Assembly (NCBI GenBank): GCA_900552705.1
Contig: USAX01000074.1
Location: 1-9,560, forward strand
Reading direction: 5' to 3'
Length of the DNA stretch: 9,560 nt
From: an uncultured Collinsella sp.
GTDB lineage: Bacteria; Actinomycetota; Coriobacteriia; Coriobacteriales; Coriobacteriaceae
Under the pieces are notes generated by a model. The model saw only the letters and a list, made by a program, of their open reading frames with translations, did not search any database and was not told the origin of the DNA. Of this stretch, positions 1 through 5,292 are shown one piece after another (the stretch's first letter is position 1; each line of letters begins with the position of its first letter). The position numbers and the translations under genes are program-made.

Positions 1-169
1 TCGCCAAGACTGCGTTGCTCGACACCGGGGCGGGATCGATGGAAAACGCCGTGGTCGCCAACAGCGCGAGCAGAAATGCGATGAGCGTCTGCTTGGCGGG
101 GTAGCGCTTAAACCAGACGATGCGGGCAGCGTCGCGCGCAGCCGTTGTGGAGAGATCGGAATCCTTCAC
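1..169 (-). CDS. Unrecognised membrane-anchored or secreted protein, N-terminal fragment
   Basis: Only the first 56 codons are present; the gene continues past the left edge. It starts at a GTG (169-167). An in-frame TAG lies a few codons upstream with no other start between, and an AGAAAGG Shine-Dalgarno-like stretch sits about 10 bases before the GTG, so this start is well constrained. The N-terminus has about 30 polar residues with several Arg and Lys (IVWFKRYPAKQ), then a hydrophobic segment (TLIAFLLALLATTAFS), then a Pro/Ser/Ala-rich stretch. This is the layout of a long signal peptide or a single N-terminal membrane anchor. No family can be named from so little sequence. It follows the lgt terminator and is probably transcribed separately. 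Confidence 0.6.
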   Translation of the reverse strand, partial: MKDSDLSTTAARDAARIVWFKRYPAKQTLIAFLLALLATTAFSIDPAPVSSNAVLA

Positions 170-204
170 AGTCCGAAAGCCTTTCTAGAAACCTATCAAA
201 CTCA

Positions 205-247
205 GCAAAACCACCACAAAGGTGCCTGTGTCCCCTTTGTGGTGGTT
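205..247 (-). terminator. Intrinsic terminator of lgt
   Basis: A perfect 14-bp inverted repeat (209-222 with 234-247, loop of 11) is followed on the minus strand by TTTTGCTGAGTTT, a modest T-rich tail. The right arm covers the first two bases of the lgt stop codon, so the hairpin begins inside the stop. The plus-strand side has no T run, so it should act only on minus-strand transcripts. Confidence 0.7.
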
Positions 248-1067
248 AGGCGTCGAGGTAGATGCGCTGGGGACGGTTGCGGTGTCGCGCGAAGATGATG
301 AGCGCCAGGCCGGCGATCACGAGCGGAAGACTCAGCAGCTGCCCCATCGTGATGACGCCGCCCAGCAGATAGCCAAGCTGGGCGTCGGGCACGCGCACGA
401 ACTCGACGAGGAAGCGGACGATGCCGTACCCCATCACGAACACGCCCATAAACGTGCCCTGGGGCAGCAGCGGCTTTTTGCGGCTGAGCACCTGCAAAAT
501 ACAGAAGAGCACGACGCCCTCTAGGAATGCCTCATAGAGCTGGGAAGGATGGCGCGGCATATCGCCCGCGGTGCCGCCAAAGACCACACCCCAAGGCAGA
601 TCGGTCGGCTTACCCCACAGCTCGCCGTTGACGAAATTGGCACAACGGCCCAGGCATAGGGCCAGCGGGGCGCCGATCACGGCAAGGTCGGCGACGGTCC
701 AGGCGTCGAGCTTATACATGCGGCACACGATGATGCCGCCCAAGATGCCGCCCACCAGGCCGCCGTGGAAGCTCATGCCGCCCTCGTTGGTGGCAAAGAT
801 CTCGAGCGGGTGGGTCCAATAGTAGCCATCGCCGTAAAAGACGACGTAAAACAGGCGCGCGCCGATGATGAGGCCAAAGACCGCGCCGACCACGACGCTC
901 GTCAGGTCATCGATCGTAATGTCGAAGCCCCAACGACGCTGCGTGCGGTACATAACGACCGCCGTGAGCAGAGCACCGACCACGTAGGCCAGGCCGTACC
1001 AGTAGATGGTGATGGGGCCCGCCGAGATCGCGACGGGATCAAGCATATGGTAGAGGTCGTTGAGCAT
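246..1067 (-). CDS. lgt: Prolipoprotein diacylglyceryl transferase
   Basis: Lgt moves diacylglycerol from phosphatidylglycerol to the lipobox cysteine of prolipoproteins, the first step of lipoprotein maturation, in the cytoplasmic membrane. The product has 273 residues, close to the usual 260-290, with about seven hydrophobic segments. Visible family marks are FHGG at residues 100-103, the signature GRCANFVNGELWG (140-152) with its Arg141, Asn144 and Glu149, RHPSQLYE (172-179), and RFLVEFVRVPD (218-228) with the conserved Glu222 and Arg225. I chose the ATG at 1067 because GGGGG lies six bases upstream; the frame is open back to a TTG at 1094, but that start has no ribosome binding site. NifU lies upstream with a 109-bp gap, and a terminator overlaps the stop codon. 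Confidence 0.95.
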   Translation of the reverse strand: MLNDLYHMLDPVAISAGPITIYWYGLAYVVGALLTAVVMYRTQRRWGFDITIDDLTSVVVGAVFGLIIGARLFYVVFYGDGYYWTHPLEIFATNEGGMSFHGGLVGGILGGIIVCRMYKLDAWTVADLAVIGAPLALCLGRCANFVNGELWGKPTDLPWGVVFGGTAGDMPRHPSQLYEAFLEGVVLFCILQVLSRKKPLLPQGTFMGVFVMGYGIVRFLVEFVRVPDAQLGYLLGGVITMGQLLSLPLVIAGLALIIFARHRNRPQRIYLDA

Positions 1068-1073
1068 ATCGAT

Positions 1074-1078
1074 CCCCC
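1074..1078 (-). promoter_or_regulatory. Ribosome binding site that sets the lgt start
   Basis: On the minus strand GGGGG is followed by six bases and then the ATG at 1067. This favours MLNDLYHMLDP as the N-terminus over the nine-residue extension from a TTG at 1094. Confidence 0.6.
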
Positions 1079-1144
1079 TGCTCCCTACATACAAATGCGG
1101 CCGCGGGCCTTACGCTTGCAGCCGCATATTTGGGCGTAACGTCT

Positions 1145-1175
1145 ATGCGAAGCGTACCGTCCGCAGCTTTCGCAT
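1145..1175. repeat. Inverted repeat just after the nifU-like stop codon
   Basis: ATGCGAA (1145-1151) pairs with TTCGCAT (1169-1175). Allowing one bulged base, the stem extends by AGC/GCT to about nine pairs. It lies one base after the stop of the NifU-like gene. No T run follows on either strand, so it is a weak terminator at best. It could instead be a transcript-end-protecting hairpin or chance. Confidence 0.35.
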
Positions 1176-1176
1176 C

Positions 1177-1455
1177 TTAGAACGGCGCGTACTCGTCGTA
1201 CAGGTCCTCGGCCTCGCCGGAAGCATTGACCTGCTCAACGCGGGTAACGCCGGGCACATGCTCCTTCAGGATGCGCTCGATACCCATGGAAAGGGTTAGC
1301 GAGCTCATGGGGCAGCCGGCGCAGGCGCCCTGCAGCTCCAACTTGACAACACCCTCGTCGTCGACGCCCACATACTCCATATCGCCGCCATCGGCCTGCA
1401 GGTTGGGGCGAATCTCTTCAAGAACCTTCTTAAGCAGCTCTTCGTTAACAGCCAC
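1177..1455 (-). CDS. NifU C-terminal domain Fe-S scaffold protein
   Basis: The 92-residue protein is a stand-alone NifU C-terminal (Nfu-type) domain, which holds a transient Fe-S cluster and passes it to target proteins in the cytoplasm. Diagnostic sequence includes IRPNLQADGGDME near the N-terminus and GACAGCPMSSLTLSMGIE (43-60). Cys45 and Cys48 form the CxxC that binds the cluster between two subunits. The start is a GTG preceded by AGAAAGGAG (1461-1469) with a five-base gap, a strong Shine-Dalgarno. The last 15 or so residues are acidic (EAEDLYDEYAPF). There is no neighbouring isc or suf gene, so it is an isolated carrier. Confidence 0.92.
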   Translation of the reverse strand: MAVNEELLKKVLEEIRPNLQADGGDMEYVGVDDEGVVKLELQGACAGCPMSSLTLSMGIERILKEHVPGVTRVEQVNASGEAEDLYDEYAPF

Positions 1456-1477
1456 AGGGGCTCCTTTCTCACAATAA

Positions 1478-1493
1478 CGCGGGCACGCCCGCG
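1478..1493. repeat. GC-rich palindrome in the leader of the NifU-like gene
   Basis: CGCGGGC and GCCCGCG are separated by two bases, about 22 bases upstream of the GTG start and just upstream of its Shine-Dalgarno. It could be a small leader hairpin or an operator site. Nothing else supports a function. Confidence 0.3.
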
Positions 1494-1560
1494 GACAGGG
1501 GCTATGTTACTACAGCCATGTACCCGCTTAGGCGCCAGCCATGCGTGCGGACACGACTTT

Positions 1561-1596
1561 CACGAGCAGTCAATTTGGGACGGGGCTCTTTTGGCT
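1561..1596 (+). repeat. Dispersed intergenic repeat, copy 1
   Basis: The 36 bases at 1561-1596 match the minus strand of 3219-3253 at all but about five positions plus one indel. The shared core is AATTTGGGAC, followed by GGGCT and a T-rich stretch. Both copies are intergenic. A 12-bp perfect palindrome (CGCCAGCTGGCG, 1604-1615) lies just beyond this copy and may belong to the same element. The repeat occupies the gap between the dCMP deaminase and NifU-like genes. Confidence 0.6.
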
Positions 1597-1625
1597 GTTT
1601 TGCCGCCAGCTGGCGTTGGCACGCG

Positions 1626-2150
1626 CTACTGCCGAGCCTGTCCCCCGGTACCAATCTGGACATCGACGATGACCTGGCGGTAGCTGATGCCGCAGGAGTC
1701 GAGAATGCGGCGGCTGATACGGCCGTCATCGGTGTCGGCATATTTATTGTCCAGGTAGACGACCTCGCCCACGCCCACCTGCGCCAGGATCTTGGCGCAG
1801 TCGTGGCACGGGAACAGCGTGACGTAAACCGTGGAACCCTCGAGGTCCTTGAGCGAGCCACGGTAGTTGAGTACCGCGTTGGCCTCGGCATGGACCACGT
1901 AGTTATGCTTGTCCTGCAGCGGGTCATCGCTCGTACCCCACGGGAAAAAGTCGTCGTTGAGCGCCGAGGGCGTGCCGTTGTAACCCACCGAAAGGATGCG
2001 GTGGTTGGTGCTGGCGATGCACGCTCCCACCTGCGTGTTGGGGTCCTTGCTGCGGCGCTGCGCGGCGATGGCCACGCTCATAAAGAACTCGTCCCAGCTA
2101 ATAACGTCGCGGCGCTTGCCCGACGCGGTTTGATGAAGATCGTCCGACAT
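1626..2150 (-). CDS. dCMP deaminase (ComEB-type cytidine/deoxycytidylate deaminase family)
   Basis: It deaminates dCMP to dUMP, supplying thymidylate synthesis. The 174-residue cytoplasmic protein carries the zinc site of the deaminase fold: HAE at residues 87-89 (zinc His87, catalytic Glu89) and PCHDC at 114-118 (zinc Cys115 and Cys118). The N-terminal part (SWDEFFMSVAIAAQRRSKDP) and the GYNGTP segment (56-61) are typical of dCMP deaminases and the related ComEB proteins. I chose the ATG at 2150 because GGAGGTG lies six bases upstream. The in-frame ATG at 2186 lies inside a predicted -10 box and has no ribosome binding site. A nearby nucleoside substrate is possible, but the phosphorylated one fits this subfamily best. 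Confidence 0.92.
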   Translation of the reverse strand: MSDDLHQTASGKRRDVISWDEFFMSVAIAAQRRSKDPNTQVGACIASTNHRILSVGYNGTPSALNDDFFPWGTSDDPLQDKHNYVVHAEANAVLNYRGSLKDLEGSTVYVTLFPCHDCAKILAQVGVGEVVYLDNKYADTDDGRISRRILDSCGISYRQVIVDVQIGTGGQARQ

Positions 2151-2156
2151 GGCAGA

Positions 2157-2163
2157 CACCTCC
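2157..2163 (-). promoter_or_regulatory. Ribosome binding site that sets the dCMP deaminase start
   Basis: GGAGGTG on the minus strand stands six bases before the ATG at 2150. This is close to the ideal Shine-Dalgarno and spacing. Confidence 0.75.
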
Positions 2164-2184
2164 GCAATCGCAATAGTTTGGCCC

Positions 2185-2193
2185 ATTGTAGCA
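2185..2193 (-). promoter_or_regulatory. Extended -10 promoter element of the dCMP deaminase gene
   Basis: The minus strand reads TGCTACAAT, an extended -10 (TGn plus TACAAT, one change from TATAAT). No good -35 is seen 17 bases upstream, as often with extended -10 promoters. Transcription would start near 2178 and give a leader of about 28 bases up to the ATG at 2150. It lies in the 82-bp gap after coaX. Confidence 0.5.
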
Positions 2194-2200
2194 GGTGAAA

Positions 2201-2221
2201 GGTGGGGGCGCTTATCCCACC
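2201..2221 (-). terminator. Possible weak terminator after coaX
   Basis: GGTGGG (2201-2206) pairs with CCCACC (2216-2221) around a nine-base loop, and on the minus strand TTTCACC follows. The six-pair stem is GC-rich but the T tract is only three bases long, so termination would be partial. Confidence 0.3.
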
Positions 2222-2232
2222 AGCCCCTCGCC

Positions 2233-3084
2233 CTACGCGCGGCGGGGCTTTTGGTTGATGCGGTAGAGCTCGGCGAGACCCCGCAACGTCAGCGCGTCGT
2301 CTACCGTCAGGCTATGGCCGACCAGCGCCGCAAGTGCCTCGGCATCGTCGCCGGTAATGACGATGGGCACATCGCCCTCCCCCGCGGCCTTGGTCGCGCG
2401 CATCTCGGCAAGCACCATGTCGAGCATGCCGTCGATGCGGGCTACCTCGCCCAAAACCACACCCGAGCGCATGGCCTCGCGCGTGTTGCGTCCGATGACG
2501 TGCGTTGGCGCCGAGGGCTCAACCTGGGGTAGGCGCGCTGCTGCCGCCGAAAGCGAACGGGCGCCGAGGGCCAGGCCTGGCGCGATAACGCCGCCCACAA
2601 AGGTACCGTGCACGTCGATGACCTCGATATTGGTCGTCGTGCCCAGGTCAATCACGATGCACGGCGAGCCGTAGACGGCGCGGGCCGCCACGGCATCGGC
2701 GATGCGGTCGGGGCCGATCTCGGCCGGATCGTCGTAGTGCACGGGTATGCCGGTCTTAAGTCCCGGCCCCACGGTGAGCACGCGCCCCGTGCAGGTGCGG
2801 GAAAGTGCCGCCTTCCACGGGCGCTCGAGCGCCGGGACCACGCAGCTCAGCACAGCAGCCGCGGGCACAAGCGCACCCGGCATGCCCGCATCGGCCGCCA
2901 GTGCGGCCATGACCTGCACGAGACGCATGCGCGCCTCGTCTGCTGTGATGCTCGACGGCGTGGTGATCTCGCACGTCGCAAGCGGACATTCCTGCGCCGC
3001 GGCCGAATCCTCTGCAAACAGGCCAAAGCGAATGAACGTGTTGCCCACGTCGACCGTCAATATATATGCGTACCCATTAAGCAT
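2233..3084 (-). CDS. coaX: Type III pantothenate kinase
   Basis: CoaX phosphorylates pantothenate with ATP, the first step of coenzyme A synthesis, in the cytoplasm. The 283-residue product is slightly longer than the usual 255-265. It has the N-terminal phosphate-binding DVGNT (12-16), VGPGLKTGI (105-113), GPDRIADAV (124-132) with the conserved catalytic Asp126, IDLGTTTNIEVID (145-157), GGVIAPGL (164-171) and VIGRNTREAMRSG (196-208). Two small departures show: GPDRI where GADRI is usual, and TGDDAEAL near 244-251 where TGG is common. Neither removes a known catalytic residue. The ATG at 3084 has AAAGGAG eight bases upstream. No other CoA genes are nearby. Confidence 0.95.
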   Translation of the reverse strand: MLNGYAYILTVDVGNTFIRFGLFAEDSAAAQECPLATCEITTPSSITADEARMRLVQVMAALAADAGMPGALVPAAAVLSCVVPALERPWKAALSRTCTGRVLTVGPGLKTGIPVHYDDPAEIGPDRIADAVAARAVYGSPCIVIDLGTTTNIEVIDVHGTFVGGVIAPGLALGARSLSAAAARLPQVEPSAPTHVIGRNTREAMRSGVVLGEVARIDGMLDMVLAEMRATKAAGEGDVPIVITGDDAEALAALVGHSLTVDDALTLRGLAELYRINQKPRRA

Positions 3085-3111
3085 CGTCGGCGCTCCTTTC
3101 GTCTGTCCAGC

Positions 3112-3117
3112 AGTATA
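3112..3117 (-). promoter_or_regulatory. Candidate -10 box of coaX
   Basis: TATACT on the minus strand lies 27 bases upstream of the coaX ATG and would give a leader of about 20 bases that still contains the AAAGGAG. The matching -35 position falls inside the 34-bp inverted repeat and does not resemble TTGACA, so the call rests on the -10 alone. Confidence 0.4.
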
Positions 3118-3121
3118 TCCC

Positions 3122-3199
3122 GATGATTATTCTGGGACGGGGATTTAAAAATCATTGCGTACCTGATGATTTTTAAATCCCCGTCCCAGAATAATCATC
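3122..3199. repeat. Large perfect inverted repeat, 34-bp arms
   Basis: Bases 3122-3155 are exactly the reverse complement of 3166-3199, leaving a 10-base loop (TGCGTACCTG). Each arm contains GGGACGGGGATTTAAAAATC or its complement, and the GGGACGGGG core also occurs in the repeat at 1577-1585. The element lies between the divergent coaX and OPT transporter genes, where no terminator is needed. Its size and perfection suggest a miniature palindromic (REP or MITE-like) element rather than an operator. No terminal duplication is visible, so its mode of insertion is unknown. Confidence 0.85.
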
Positions 3200-3218
3200 C
3201 TTCGGCTTCGTTTGGGAT

Positions 3219-3253
3219 AGCTAAAAAAGCCCAGTCCCAAATTAACTGCCGTG
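3219..3253 (-). repeat. Dispersed intergenic repeat, copy 2
   Basis: On the minus strand this matches copy 1 at 1561-1596: CACG, GCAGT, AATTTGGGAC, GGGCT and a T run in the same order. A short inverted repeat, TTTGGGA (3211-3217) with TCCCAAA (3235-3241), overlaps its inner end. It starts 20 bases beyond the 34-bp palindrome and may be part of one composite element. Confidence 0.6.
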
Positions 3254-3257
3254 CCGC

Positions 3258-3263
3258 TATACT
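3258..3263 (+). promoter_or_regulatory. Candidate -10 box of the OPT transporter gene
   Basis: TATACT starts five bases after repeat copy 2. The -35 position would fall within the repeat (around TCCCAA) and is a poor match. If used, transcription starts near 3270 and gives a leader of about 100 bases that contains the stem-loop at 3311-3349. Confidence 0.35.
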
Positions 3264-3310
3264 GGTGCGCGGTCGTTTGCGAGCTCACGCGGCGGCCCTT
3301 GGTAACCCGA

Positions 3311-3349
3311 CTTCCCGCGCCGTATCCGTAACGGCGCTCCCGGGGGAAG
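3311..3349 (+). promoter_or_regulatory. Stem-loop in the OPT transporter leader
   Basis: GCGCCGT (3317-3323) pairs with ACGGCGC (3331-3337) around a seven-base loop. CTTCCC (3311-3316) pairs with GGGAAG (3344-3349) after a six-base bulge. The structure ends 11 bases before the Shine-Dalgarno. It has no T tract, so it is not a simple terminator. It could influence translation or mRNA stability, but no known riboswitch is recognised. Confidence 0.35.
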
Positions 3350-3373
3350 CGGATATACGCAAAGGAGTTTTAT

Positions 3374-5077
3374 ATGAGCAATCCCTCGAACCGCGCTTCG
3401 ATGCGCGGGCAACTCACGCTGCGCGGCGTCGTCATCGGCGTCCTTGGCTGCGTGATCATCACGGCAAGCTCGGCCTACACGGCCCTCAAGATGGGTGCAC
3501 TCCCCTGGCCGATTATTTTCGCTGCCGTCATCTCGCTGTTCTTCCTGAAGCTCATGGGTGACGCCAGCCTCAACGAGGCCAACGTCACCCACACCATCAT
3601 GTCCGCGGGCGCCATGGTCGCCGGCGGCCTGGCGTTTACCATCCCGGGCGCCTGGATGCTGGGCTATGCCGACCAGATCAGCTGGCTCGACATGTTTATC
3701 GTGGCACTCGCCGGCACCATCTTGGGCCTGCTGGCAACGGCGCTCATCCACCGCCACTTTATCGTGGACGCCGCGCTCGAGTTCCCCACCGGCAATGCCG
3801 CAGCTCAGACACTGCGCGCCACCGAGGCCGGCGGCAAGACCGGCAAGCAGCTCTTTGGCTCCATGGCCATCGCAGGCATCTACAGCGTGCTTCGCGACGC
3901 TCTGGGCGTGGTGCCCAGCATGCTGTGCACGCTCAATATCCCCGGCGTGACCTTTGCCATCTATAACTCGCCCATGCTGCTCTCCATCGGCTTTTTGGTT
4001 GGCTTCGCCCCGGTTGCCTTCTGGTTTGCCGGCGCGCTGCTAGGTAACTTTGGCATCATCGTGGGCGGCACCGCTGCCGGTCTATTCGACGTTGTGACTG
4101 CGCAGGGCATCGTCAAATCGCTCGGCATGGGCCTCATGATGGGCTTTGGCGTCGCCGTCGTCCTCAAGGACATCCTGCCGCAGGTCGCCGGCATCGCCCG
4201 CGGCCTCGCCGCCGACAGCTCCAGCGACACCGACGAGCAGTCGCTCATCTCGGGCTCGCTTAAGCTCGACGCCGGCATCATCGGCCTGGGTACTGCCGCC
4301 ATCGCCGTGATCGTCGCCATCGCGCTCGACCTTGGCCCCGTCCCGGCCGTCATCGTCACGCTGTTCACCTTTGTCACCACCATCATGAGCGCGCAGAGCT
4401 GCGGCCAGACGGGCATCGACCCCATGGAGATCTTCGGCCTCATCGTCATGCTCATCGTGGCTGCCTTCGCACAGATCGCCCAGGTCAAGCTGTTCTTTAT
4501 CGCCGGCATCGTGGCCGTGGCATGCGGCCTTGCGGGCGACGTCATGAACGACTTTAAGGCCGGCGCCGTGCTGGGCACCAATCCGCGTGCGCAGTGGATC
4601 GGCCAGGCCATCGGCGGCATCGTGGGCGCCCTGGTCGCCGCTGCCGTCATGGTCGCGCTTGTCACCGCCTATGGTCCGGATGCTTTCGGCCCCGACAAGA
4701 GCTTTGTGGCCGCGCAGGCAAGCGTCGTCGCCACCATGGTCTCGGGCATCCCGAGCGTGCCGTGGTTCGCAGGCGGCTTTATCGCCGGCATCGTCATGTA
4801 CTGGCTCGGCATTCCGGCCATGATGATCGGCCTGGGCGTGTACCTGCCGTTCTACATGTCGCTCACGGCCTTCTTGGGCTCCTGCGCCAAGCTCGCCTAC
4901 GACAAGTGGGCCGCACGCCGCGACGCCGCTGCCGGTCTTTCGGACGAGGAGAAGGCCTCCAAGGATGCCGCCTTCCAGGAGCAGGGCCTGGTCGTCGCCA
5001 GCGGCCTGCTCGGCGGCGAGTCCATCGTCGGCGTTATCCTGGCGTTTGTCTCTGTTGGTCTGAGCCTGCTGGGGTAG
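3374..5077 (+). CDS. OPT-family transporter (oligopeptide or metal-chelate type)
   Basis: This 567-residue integral membrane protein belongs to the OPT/YSL superfamily, secondary transporters that import oligopeptides or metal-chelator complexes with protons. Family marks are an early membrane segment ending SSAYTALKMG (32-41), the motif EFPTGNAAAQTL (136-147) and many Gly/Ala-rich hydrophobic segments, roughly 14 in all. A hydrophilic stretch (LAADSSSDTDEQSL, about 280-293) makes a central loop, and a charged cytoplasmic-looking segment (DKWAARRDAAAGLSDEEKAS) lies before the last membrane span. The ATG has AAAGGAG (3361-3367) six bases upstream. The gene stands alone, ended by a strong terminator. 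The substrate cannot be told from sequence; peptide use would fit an amino-acid-fermenting gut bacterium. Confidence 0.9.
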   Translation: MSNPSNRASMRGQLTLRGVVIGVLGCVIITASSAYTALKMGALPWPIIFAAVISLFFLKLMGDASLNEANVTHTIMSAGAMVAGGLAFTIPGAWMLGYADQISWLDMFIVALAGTILGLLATALIHRHFIVDAALEFPTGNAAAQTLRATEAGGKTGKQLFGSMAIAGIYSVLRDALGVVPSMLCTLNIPGVTFAIYNSPMLLSIGFLVGFAPVAFWFAGALLGNFGIIVGGTAAGLFDVVTAQGIVKSLGMGLMMGFGVAVVLKDILPQVAGIARGLAADSSSDTDEQSLISGSLKLDAGIIGLGTAAIAVIVAIALDLGPVPAVIVTLFTFVTTIMSAQSCGQTGIDPMEIFGLIVMLIVAAFAQIAQVKLFFIAGIVAVACGLAGDVMNDFKAGAVLGTNPRAQWIGQAIGGIVGALVAAAVMVALVTAYGPDAFGPDKSFVAAQASVVATMVSGIPSVPWFAGGFIAGIVMYWLGIPAMMIGLGVYLPFYMSLTAFLGSCAKLAYDKWAARRDAAAGLSDEEKASKDAAFQEQGLVVASGLLGGESIVGVILAFVSVGLSLLG

Positions 5078-5102
5078 GCCGAACAACAACGCACCAGCGC
5101 AG

Positions 5103-5140
5103 AGCGCGGGGTCGGAATCAAACCGGCCCCGCGCTTTTTT
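5103..5140 (+). terminator. Strong intrinsic terminator of the OPT transporter gene
   Basis: AGCGCGGGGTCGG (5103-5115) pairs with CCGGCCCCGCGCT (5123-5135) with one G-U pair and a seven-base loop, then a run of six T. It begins 25 bases after the stop codon. Confidence 0.93.
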
Positions 5141-5216
5141 GTCTATTTGACTCTTATGATCCTCACGGCGTTTTAGCCATGTCGATTGTCCTGACTTCCA
5201 GGTCAACAAACCTTGT

Positions 5217-5245
5217 CTGACACCTCGCCTAACGCGGTGTAGAGT
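5217..5245 (+). promoter_or_regulatory. Sigma70-type promoter of the DUF389 gene
   Basis: CTGACA (5217-5222, one change from TTGACA), a 17-base spacer, and TAGAGT (5240-5245, four of six matches to TATAAT). The start point would be near 5252, leaving a leader of about 40 bases with GAGGT before the ATG. It lies downstream of the OPT terminator, so this gene should be expressed independently. Confidence 0.6.
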
Positions 5246-5292
5246 AAAGACGACAGACGCAAGAAGCGGCTCAGAAGCTAAACGAGGTAAGC

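Noticed and set aside
1068..1094. N-terminal extension of Lgt from a TTG start
   Set aside because: No Shine-Dalgarno before the TTG, whereas the ATG at 1067 has one at good spacing and the N-terminus then matches the family length.
1095..1127. ATGCGGC/GCCGCAT inverted repeat upstream of lgt
   Set aside because: Seven pairs around a 19-base loop with no T tract; too weak to call a terminator or operator in GC-rich sequence.
2151..2186. N-terminal extension of the dCMP deaminase from the ATG at 2186
   Set aside because: That ATG overlaps an extended -10 box and has no ribosome binding site; the ATG at 2150 has GGAGGTG six bases upstream.
2222..2249. AGCCCC/GGGGCT hairpin across the coaX stop codon
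   Set aside because: Only six pairs, and the T run follows on the plus strand, where no gene ends.
3961..4665. Minus-strand open frame of 234 codons rich in Met, Ala, Pro and Thr
   Set aside because: It is antisense to the OPT transporter gene, and the composition is the mirror of Ala/Ile/Gly/His codons on the real strand; no family features.
4082..5209. Long minus-strand open frame of 375 codons opposite the OPT transporter gene
   Set aside because: It is antisense to a well-recognised membrane protein, reads as repetitive Asp/Gly/His-rich sequence typical of GC-rich shadow frames, and runs across the terminator at 5103-5140.
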